Both the position numbers and the translations under genes were made by a program. A stretch of DNA of 64,000 nt, from the NCBI GenBank assembly GCA_037833965.1, contig AP031355.1, positions 25,507,501 through 25,571,500 on the forward strand, given 5' to 3'. The stretch's first letter is position 1. Each line of letters begins with the position of its first letter. The notes beneath the pieces are model-generated. The model worked only from the letters and a program-made list of their open reading frames with translations, ran no database searches and had not been told where the DNA came from. This DNA comes from Marchantia polymorpha subsp. ruderalis (Eukaryota > Streptophyta > Marchantiopsida > Marchantiales > Marchantiaceae). This document shows, in pieces, positions 36,901-47,600 of this stretch.

Positions 36901-39900
36901 TTCTATATTGGATTGACTGGAGATAGAGTTCCGCCGTATGGATCATATTATCATCTTTACTCCGGCCATTGACTCTATCTCTAAACTTCATTGTTTCGAA
37001 ATCTACTCGCAGCAACTTAGGAAGTAACAAGTTGTCAGGAGTCTTGCCAGACCTGAGTAACTTGACGAGTCTGCAGTCACTGTAAGTGTCTTCTTATCTT
37101 TATGTCTCTTTCGTGATTCTTTAAGTCGTCTGTTATGAACTTGGCTTTTCATCAACGATACTTCACCGGGTCAGTCGCTCTGGTGTTGATCCCTTTGGAT
37201 CTTTGAAGTCAGGGAATGTGTGAGAGGCACACACTAGTTAGTACAGCTTGATATTTGATGTGAGTAAAGCTTGCCAGTTGTGGGTTCCTTCCGATTGGCA
37301 CACTGATTCCTCTTGGTGGGAATTTGCTGGTTGTTCCATTTCTCAGGGATGTGGGTGATAACCAAATGGGTCCACAATCTTTTCCAGAATGGGTTCTTGG
37401 ATTTCCAAGCCTGACAACTTTGTAAGTGTTGAGAGTGCTGGCTACCCAAAGTTTGTGGATTGACCTGTATCTTGGAAACACTGTGTGCAATTTGATGGTT
37501 TGACCTTTACTTCTTCCACTTCGTCATTGCCCCACTCAAGTCAGAGTTGGACTGGTCGCTCGTTGTGCAGATACTTATCTAACGGCGGTATCACAGGAGA
37601 ACTAAACGCAACGGTTCTCACCCTTCCATCCCTAGAGACCCTGTGAGTAGCAAAGTTCTTTCGTTGTCAATTATTGCGCATCCCCTCGCAACCGTGGTCT
37701 TTGCAGTATAGCATGAGTGTGCGATGGACGTTATCTCAACCACGAAATTTTATTGAATAACAGGGACCTTCGGAATAACCAAATTAGCGGATCTCTCACC
37801 TTCACTGGTGCAGTCTCGAACGCCCTAAGTGCACTTATCCTGGACAACAACAATATCGATGGATTTGTTGGGCAACCTCTACAAAGCGGGGACAAAACCT
37901 TCGTGATTTCGTGCGTTACTGTACCTCCTGTGGAAGTTCTTTATTGTAATGCATCAGTGTGATTTTCTACAGTGAATGAAGTCTTTATTGATCTGTAGCA
38001 GACAAGCCCCTCCATCTCATACCGTGATGATTGTTGTTGCAGGCTTTACAATAATCCCCTTTGTAGTAATAAGTACATCGAACCAAAGGGGCTCTTATGT
38101 GAACCGTATGACTCTTCAAATGTGTATTTACCACCCTCTCAAACCTGCTCTTCGAGTTGTGACAAGAATAAGAAATTTAATCCCAGAATGTGCAGTTGTG
38201 GCTACCCCCAGGAAGTCATCCTTTTGTTGACAGCTAGTTTTATAAGCTTCGATAACACGACGAGGATGACAGACTTGGAAACCGAATTGGCAGCTGCGAT
38301 AACCAATGTGACAAGGTACGATGTGACGTTGACTCCGGGTCAGGTCTACATATATAATGCCTCCAACACTATGGATAAAAGAATTAAACTCGAAATCTGG
38401 TTCTTCGCGGCTGTTGGCGATAAGTTGACCGCTGCTGAGCAAGATGGCATCACTTACTCGATGAGGCAGCACTTGTTCACACTCAAAGAAGGACCCTACA
38501 CTCTTCAAGTGGAATCCTTTTCAGGTATGTCTTAATGACTTCGCCTTTGGAAGCACAAGGCACCAGATCTTTTACCCTTCGGAGCAACTGAGTAACCGTG
38601 TCTGAGCTCAGATGCATATGACGCTCATTGTAGCTCAGAATCTGCATAAATGCATGAGTCTGAGCTACAATTTGCTCGTGAACCAGGCGTGTGGAGCCAA
38701 TGGTAAAAGATAGTCTGGTTACGGGCATTTGGTTATTTGTATTAATGTTCTTGTGTACTCTACCTCGCTGTTCCTGCAGACAACCCAGGAAAGACCCACT
38801 TGGGACCGATTGCTATTGCTATGATTGCCCTCGGAGCGTTCGTAGCAGCGGTGATCATAATTATCCTGGCCGTTTACGCTCAGTGGCAGAAAAGAAACGC
38901 TGAGACAGCAGACAATCCGTTCCGTATGTCATCTCCCCTTCAGCTCTTTAGTCTTATTCACTGCCATTGGAAGGTTTTTTTTTTTATATATATATTTTTA
39001 TCTTCCAGCAATTTATAGTCCCAGAAGCTCTGATTGTCCTGAGGGGACTTGTGTGGCGTAGGACAATAGCATGGCGAGAAATATCTGCCATCTTCTGCAC
39101 TCGAAGACGTGGGAGGACGAATTAGATGCACCGTTCATTAAATTTACGTTCATGCTTGATCTTACAGGTGACTGGCCCGGTAGCGATCCCGAAAAGAAGC
39201 ATGGTGCAGCCCCAAGATTAAAGTCTGCTCGACGTTTCCCTCTAGTGGAACTCAAGGCCGCTACTAAAAACTGGAGTGAGGTGTTGGGAGAAGGTGGATA
39301 CGGGAAAGTAAGTCGCTGACATTTCGTGACAAGTCAGAACAGTCTAACATTGTCCTTCATTGATTTGTCGCTACAGGCTACGGGTAGATCAGTCTTAATG
39401 GCTTTTAGTGAAAGCTTCTAAGCCATGATTTTGTGCAGGTGTATAAGGGAACCTTGAAGGACGGCGAGGAAGTTGCGATCAAGAGAGCCAACAAAGATTC
39501 TATGCAAGGGTTATCTGAGTTCAAGAACGAACTTGAGCTACTGTCGAGAGTTCACCACCGAAATCTCGTAGACCTTATAGGCTTTTGTTATGAAGGCGGA
39601 GAACAGGCACTTGTCTACGAGTTCATGTCAAATGGAACGTTTAGGGAGCTTCTCTACGGTAGGATTTCTTTTCTACTGAAAAGCACACCTTGTGACGAAG
39701 AGAAATGACTCTCATGATCTGCTTGTGCTCAAGATTAAGTTAGATAGCTTGGTATAGGGCTTACGAATCCCGATGTATCTGGTAGACTGGTCCGAATATG
39801 ACGTGTTGTCTCGGTTTCATGCAGAACGCCCAGGAGAACCCTTGTCATGGCAGATGAGAGTGGACATTATACTTAACTCCGCCAGAGGGTTAGCTTATCT

Positions 39901-40721
39901 TCATGACCATGCAAGCCCGCCGATCATTCACGGTGATATTAAAACTGCCAACATTCTCCTGAACCAAAAATTTCTTGCCAAGGTTGCTGATTTTGGACTA
40001 TCGAAGCCTACAGCGGAAGAGGAGAGAGCTCTGTACGCCAGCGAAGTCAGAGGGACCAGGGTAAGAAAAGCATATTAGTTTACATGTAATGATTATATGT
40101 GTCAGATCTCCGAGGATTGAATTTTTCTGCAGCAGTGTATCATATGGATATCAAGTCCCTAGAATGGTTGTACTGAGAATGTGCCATTTCTTGCTGATTT
40201 TGAAGGGTTACTTGGACCCGGAGTATTATCAAACGTACGTACACACATTCAAGAGCGATGTATTCAGCTTCGGAGTTGTAATGATCGAAGCTTTAACTGC
40301 TCAGAGTCCCACTCACGGAGGCAAGGATAATACTCGTGAATTTCGAAACGGTTTAGAGCATGGCGGATGGTCAGCGTTGCGCCCGCTCTTGGATCCCAAC
40401 TTGGACGCAATCCCGAACAAAGAGCTGGAAGCATATATAGGCATAGCCCTTCGCTGTGTCGAGCATCGTGGCGAGGGCCGACCAACAATGACAGAGGTGG
40501 TCAAAGAACTGGAAGTATTTGCTAGCGGCGGTAGCAATCCTAACTCTGGAGTGCACAGAGTCGACATCCCTGGGAGCAAATCTCCTGAAATATACAGCGA
40601 CACCGTTTCTCTCGTCAAGGACCCGAAGAAGTCGAACGAGAAGAGCGGGAAAGACGTGGATTCATCTTCGTTCCAATACAGCGGAGCATATGGGGTCACT
40701 ACCACAATCACTCCAAAATAG
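33907..40721 (+). CDS. LRR receptor-like kinase, LRR-VIII-1 / HPCA1-like, 19 exons
   Basis: Plasma-membrane receptor kinase, 979 residues. Exons: 33907-34012, 34630-34759, 35040-35111, 35509-35583, 35714-35785, 35913-36080, 36256-36327, 36545-36616, 36757-36828, 37013-37081, 37347-37421, 37571-37642, 37764-37910, 38043-38524, 38780-38923, 39168-39307, 39439-39658, 39825-40060, 40206-40721. Order: signal peptide (about 1-30), LRR N-cap with NWAGDPC, about a dozen LRRs to residue 400, a cysteine-containing juxtamembrane ectodomain (C408, C420, C436, C440, C451, C453), a transmembrane helix at about 571-594, and a kinase. Kinase motifs: GEGGYGKV (650-657), VAIK Lys671, HGDIK (765-769), DFG (785-787) and [12 protein letters not shown] replaces the usual HRD, making it non-RD. 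The cysteine region and C-terminal FQYSGAY fit subfamily VIII-1, which includes the Arabidopsis hydrogen-peroxide sensor HPCA1. A peroxide role is only inference. Every junction keeps frame. Confidence 0.92.
38627..38671. repeat. Hairpin in an intron of the receptor kinase
   Basis: Perfect 13-bp arms ATTGTAGCTCAGA (38627-38639) and TCTGAGCTACAAT (38659-38671) with a 19-nt loop lie in the intron between exons 14 and 15. Pairing extends weakly outward (CGCTC with GAGCA). Confidence 0.7.
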
Positions 40722-43700
40722 TAGCTGTTCTCCTTGCCATGTAGCGGAAGGAATTTACATTTTCGTGAAAGTTGATGCGTACCAGTGTCCAGTTCCAGAT
40801 TGGAAACCTAGTCTGCACCGTTGGTGAATTTGTTTCTATCCGATGCACGGCTGCTGAGGGATCAAGTTTAAGAATACACTTATCCCTCACTGCTCGAAGA
40901 CATGTGCTTCTGCTTCCAAATAGTCCACTAAAAAGCGAAATTTCCCCGACAATACCTGCTTTGCACAGGTCAGAAGTAAAGCGTTGTATCAAGAACACTT
41001 GGTTGACAAATGTTTTTGAACAATCGGTGCAGGTGTTAAGACGGATCTCATCAAGGAGCTGATGTGATCCCTGCTTGATCTCACGATGCGCGTCGGATTC
41101 GCATCCGCCCCCACGAGTATACAACTTCCCCTCTGTACATTATGAAGCAGCTCTTACATGTGATCAATTCACTCTTTTTGGCTAATGTAAATACAATGTG
41201 ACTATGACTTCATATTTTTTTCTGCACTGTTTTCCCCGAGCAGCCATAGAAATCTAGCAGGCCTAGAAAGATCTACAGGTCTCATATTCTTCAAGTAGTA
41301 ACGTCGTCACCTTTCACGAGATCATCGAGTAGAGCATGTTGTGTAGCATATCAGACTCCTCATCTAAAGCTACAGGATATCTGTAGAGATATGACAGTTT
41401 GTTCCTACACATACAGATCCATTCACAAATTGAAGTTCTGGAAGACAAAATGGAACAGCTGTTTTAGGATACATGGTAGCTCCTTTCTGATAGACTCGGT
41501 CTTGAGTTCTGGAGAGGAGACTACGGAATTCTGTATTACGCCAGAGGAGTGAAATTCTATATGGCCATTGATGTGGAAGGTACGGTCGGAGAGAGTTCGT
41601 GTTGTGCATCATTCAACTCCCAACGAGCATTCTCTCCTTGTAAGTACCATCTTAGTGTAGACCGATGGCAATGCGTGTGATAGTAGGTAATATACACACA
41701 AATTTTTTTGTCAGGAAGATGATGGATTACGAGAGTGGTCGGATGTTTAAGGTATTAAAATTTTGATCGTCCTCATTTGGCCGTAAATGGCTGTTTTGCC
41801 GATGAAGTGTAAGTCTGCAATGTGGAAGATATCTACATCTCTGCACAACATAAAACTGTTTCGGCTCCTTGCATGAATATGCTCTCCTCCCTAGCGCGCT
41901 TCTTGTCTTGCGTATAGGATGTTCAAGCCTTCCAACGTTTCGGATTTCGGACAGATGCATAATCAGACGTGAAGATGAAAATCTCAATACTGCCCAGGTC
42001 AGTGTGATATCTACTCAATGTCAGATATCCTGCAAGTCTCTCCTCTCGCTGGATTGGATCTCTTCAAACTCAATTGCTCGGAATTGGGGGAAACATTCTA
42101 AAATTATCTCTTGGCTCTTCGTATCTTCGCAATTGAGTCGGGGAATTTTGTGATACCGTTGGTGGCAAATGTAGATTTGGTATAAGTGCCACTGGGTGCG
42201 AGTGTGAGTTTAGCGAGTGTTCATCATGATCTGATAGCGGTCTTTAATCTAGGCACCGCCCACCAAGCAACGAAAATGAATTTGGAACGTATATTCGCCA
42301 ATTTCTTCTTAGAATGAACGGCTGAAATTTCGAAGTCACGCTAACAGATCATAGTAGAGAAAATATCACACTTCAACCATGCGTTAAAGGAAAGTGGGCT
42401 GGTCAAACTTGTGTGACTCTCAGCTGTCAAATAGTTGTACTTTGTGCAATCAAAGAACACTCGAAAACATATTGGTTATAGACGGAGGAACTGAGAACTT
42501 CAAGACAAGGTACCCACACCCTTTCCCTCTATCCCCTACTGTAAATCCCATGATGGAAAGGAAACGATTATGTGAGACAACTGTGCTTGAAACTCGATAA
42601 GCCATCAACACTGCAGACTCCAACCTTTTGCATACAATATTCTGTTTTGTATCCAACTATTCTCTGGTTCTTCTTGTACTCCGATATACACGTAAGTGTC
42701 ATGAATAACATTAGAAAATTGATTATCCACAAGACAGTGATGTAAAAAGTAGTTTTTGCCTATCGATTGTGATTTGTGTGGACACCGACTATACACATGT
42801 ATTTACTGAACTATCAGTGTCGAGATGGTTCTTAATATGGATCGCTGAGCAATAGATGCCCCATCACAGAAATCGTTAAACTAGCCCAATTATCTAACCT
42901 TGTGATATCATACATCTCCGTTTGTGCACCGAATAAGCTAACTGGTTCTCGCACTTGATTTCGAATGCAATGCCCTTGACTCATATCACTTACTAAAATG
43001 CTCCCTCTTGAACAAAACACATATATGATGTTGTGTAAGAAGCAAATCTTCCTAATGCCTAATCAATACAACTGTGATATAATAAACTCACCTGAGTATG
43101 AAGCTATGGATATTGTGTTTTGAAAGATTGCAATTAAATGACGTGTGCTTGTTGTAGATTCCTGCTACCCATCCTCTTTTTCATGCAAGAATTTATTGAA
43201 CTTCTTCTTGTCCCACAGGAGCAATGAACTTTTTGGAATATGAATTACAAATGTTGAAAGTGGTTTGATAACTGCGTGTGTGCCCTTTGGTATGAAAAAA
43301 CTCTCGAGTACTCTAACAAACGCAAACAACCATATAAGATTTGTGAACTGAAGCAATCAGCATTGTCCGATCTCAATTCCCATTAACTTTGGTTAACTTG
43401 ATGTTGGTGCGTCATGCTCACAAACCGTCCGTTGTAATCCAAAAATAATATCTGGAGAGAAAACCAAAAGCTCAGGACGTTCAAATGTGATGGGATGTAC
43501 ACCAGGAGAGGTCGCTTCGACGAGCTCTTGATAGCTGGTAGCAGTTGGCTCTTGGACTCGTACTTAATCCTGCTGTAAGAAGACTGAGAACTATGAAAAA
43601 TGCATGTTGACGCCAGTCTCGTCTCGTCTTGCGGGATTTGGAACACTTTCCTCGGCCTACTACTGTTATTCATACTCTTCGGTTCTCAAAAGTTTGCTCC

Positions 43701-44607
43701 ACCGTATGAGAACGTGATACTAGCTCGAACTGTGATGCTTCCAAACCGAATGTTGAAGGTAGATCCTCTTGACCAATCAAACGATCACATCTGCGAGGAT
43801 GACTTGCGGATTCGGACTTTAAATTTGCCTTCTTCACATATTTCCTACATATGAAAAAACTTAAATGGAGCTTGACCTTGAGAAATTGCGCAAAATTTGT
43901 TCTGGCTGCAAAATTTGCCTTAGTACGAGCTCATCATTATCATCTTGAGAAACCCTGAGTGCAACACCGTAACTCAGCAGAAGTTTGAGACATCAATCAC
44001 GAGGAGTTTGAATCCTAGTCCCATCTTATCTATAAATAACATTTTTGGTGTCGAAGGATTTTCGTCACGCATGCATAACATTTATGATTTTGAAGCAAAA
44101 GAAATTGCAGTCTGAGGTAATTTAGTAGACTAGGGAATCCCCAGTCGAAACCGATCTGCTATATTACCATTGCGATACTATTGACTTGAAGGACCAGATA
44201 GTATACCCTTAGAGTTTCATCCATGTAAGACTTCCCCATCATGTTCCCTCGTGAGTTTGGATGATGAGCAAATGTAATATTGACATGTATTACGATGCTT
44301 TAAGTCTTCTCTATGTTTCTTCTCATCCTTCCCTCATGAATGAGACTAGCTGTTCTTTAACCTCCATTCATTACCAAAGCGATCTAGACTCTAACTGCTT
44401 ATACTATGATGTTGATTTCTTCTGCAGATATTGCGGCCTATTTGGATTTCCAAATTCATACTGGTATCACATCGACACGGTAGATGAGGATTCTGAATAC
44501 ATTTCACACATATCTCAAAGTAGTGAAGACAACGAGCAGTTTTATATAGGCGACCGTCCCACAAAGTAAGGTCGAAAACCATTTGGCCCTCGCCTCATTG
44601 CTTAATT

Positions 44608-44641
44608 AATCCCTCTTTAATTGCTTAATAAAAGAGGGATT
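44608..44641. repeat. Short perfect hairpin
   Basis: Arms AATCCCTCTTT (44608-44618) and AAAGAGGGATT (44631-44641) around a 12-nt loop. No neighbouring gene is identified. Confidence 0.65.
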
Positions 44642-47600
44642 TCATGTTTGTACAGTCAAAGACGGAGCCGAATGCTTCATCGCAGTGCAATCGGGGATCA
44701 GGTTATACATAGATTCACTTCATGCGTGATCACTGACAGAAGGCTCTGAAAGATACAGTGTAGTTACTCTCTTGCGTAATCAGTAGTGAGTTAACTTTAC
44801 TTTATTACGATAATCATTCAAACATGCAAAAAGCTCCGTATAGTATGAAGGTTTCGGAGACGCAGCTTGGCATAAGCTTTGGAGAAATCTCGTATCTGGC
44901 ACGAGTCGGCCCCGATGCGGACGGAGACATGGAAATCCATCCGACAATGGATAGGACGAATAAGATGACTATTCCGACATGAACAAATACGTTTTCCATG
45001 GCCAATTCCTTCTCATATGATGAAGACGAGGATATGCCAAGAGAATCTATGATGATGAAGCCAATGAGATCATAGAGCACGAATACGATGCAGATGAACT
45101 CAACAGTTGTTGCAAATTGCTTCACCGTGCCAAAGCCTCCAGTTCATCACCAGCTATGTATACAAATATATCAATGATTACCTTGAGATCTGCGAGTGAT
45201 GGATGACCTTAGAGGATGACGATGTCATGAGCATGTGTGGATGTGTCTCAAGTGTGACAACTTTCTAAGAACTTTGTATGAGAAAGGTAGAAAATGATTG
45301 ATCTCAAGTGATCATGATGTATTCTGTCCTAGCATTTTTGGAGAAGCAATAGCTATAGAGCACTATGCAAAAATAGCTTAACAAGAACTCTATCTCGTGC
45401 TTTTTAATGACCTCTGATGATCATGATTAGCAGTGTTCAAGGCTCATTCTAATTCATTCTATGACATATATAAATAAGATTTTCTGAGCACTCAAGGTAC
45501 TTTGAAAGAGAGAAGTGAACTGCTGTTCATAATCTTTGATTCAGCATGTATGCTAAGAATGTCATATTTCAATGTCTTTGGTTGGTAAACTTTTGACTTT
45601 TCTCTTTTCACGATTCCTACCTTCAGAAACCTTAAGAGTTAGTGATGCTAACCACATAGATCTGATCTTGAAGGCACTGAAACGTAGACTCGTATTGAAG
45701 GTAAAATAGCTTTTGTACTGTGATCGAGTTGGTCCAGTCTAGCAGTTTGTCACACAACAATCAATCATAAACCCAATCTTTTGGGTTCTGGGAGCTGAGA
45801 ATCATGGCATTCCTCACTCAACTTCATGGAGAAAATCTGTCAGAACATGCGAATATTTCAAACCGTTTCACACAGTGCCTTGGCAATGTTCATTGATACA
45901 TATGCTCTATACAGAGTGATGGTAACTGTTCAAGTACTGAGATTGTAGCTGCTACACTATCAGAATGTTATCAGCGATCTTTCGATCATGAATTCCTTCC
46001 ACTGGCTTGCGACAGAGGGAGCTTCTTGGACTGTTGAAAGGGAGCCTAGTTTCATTCGAGTGGCCTCGCCGAAGGATCATCAACCTACGTCTCCAGGACC
46101 TCCCAAGTATTTCGTGTGGATGTTGACTTTCGTCAACATTGCAGATAACTTGGAAGAAGGTGGACGCACTTTGATGTACTCGAAGTTGAACACACCGACA
46201 ACCTCAAGGCCCTTGTCAGAAGCTTTCTGAATGGCATAGCACTGGCAAGAACGAAAGTCTGTTTTGAGCTTCCTGAAAACTGTCATCATCCGTCTCTCTA
46301 TGGGCACCTTCCTGAGCCACATCTCCGAAGAATTTGAGATTCTTCCGATCACACAAAGGGTAATCGGTCTTTGGCCAGATTCACGACGAACAGCTCTTGT
46401 CACTCTTTTGAGAAAAGAAACTCTTCTGCTACCACAAATGCCAGAAACACGCTTCAAAGCGAATTTCTCTCGATAGCCTGTCGACTCCTGCGAAATTTCT
46501 TCTTCCTTGCGATTGGTGCCTGCCACTCTGCACAAGAAAAACGTCAATAAGAGCACTGTATAAACATCAATCCTATAATCAACTTTTAAAATATTGGGCA
46601 AATGAACTGCAAGATGAAGAGAGAGTGGATGGGGCTAGCTCAAGGAGTGGTGAACCAACTATCCAAAGGGCTGTAATGATCTTTCCCGGAAGTTCAAGAG
46701 GCAATATATAGGTAGTATACGAGGTCCCAGATAGATGGGAGGTTTGTAGATGCGTATGATATAAGGTAGCGAGCTGACACACGGAGAAGCTCCATGTGAA
46801 TGTCAGTGGAGTGAGTGGAGTTTCCGAATCGAATACTATCCAACACCTCGTGCCGAACGTTCGTGAAGGTGTCTGAAACTACCTTCTGCTGAGACAGAGA
46901 CAGTGCCAGCTCTAAGAGCTCCTGACAAGATGAAAATCGAATCGGAAGACCTGATGATGAATGGATCGACGAATGATTCACTCTTCGAACTTAAACACAA
47001 CATCTAAGACGACCAGAGTATTCCATCCCATAAGCCAGCAGTCTTCACACAACAACCTCATCCTCGTACTCAGAGCTCCTTGCAGTTGAATCTCCTATAA
47101 ATAATCTGATCAGGAACCAGCCCCTCCCCCTATGACTCATTCACAACAAGTCGCTCATTAATCAAGATCTCTAAGTACATCACATATTCTCCAACTTATA
47201 ATCAAACAAAAAATTTGACTCTTTAGGAAGTTCTAATATTATACATATATATTTTCAAATTGTGTCTAACTGTAATAGACCGATCGACCTCCCTGGAGAG
47301 ATCACGATAGCCTTCTCACAAGAACTGCTCATGAAGTCGTAAAAGTTTTAGTTTCAATGGTGAGATAGACGAAGGCAAGCAGCATTGAAATACTAGCAGC
47401 TGGTAAATTTCCGGCCAAAACCAAAAGAAACCGAAATACATAAGAAAAAGAATTAGAAACTCCAATTAGAAGCATTGTTTAAATTTGGTAATTAAAATGA
47501 ACAGAGGTGTACATGTGTCGATCTCTGGTTCTATATATAGAAGATGGTACAGATCTCGTATTATGAGGTTGTGGTACGTTCAAATCTACAAGGATCGCTT

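Noticed and set aside
40264-40711. Antisense frames opposite the last kinase exon
   Set aside because: Mirror frames of a conserved kinase exon, with no independent evidence.
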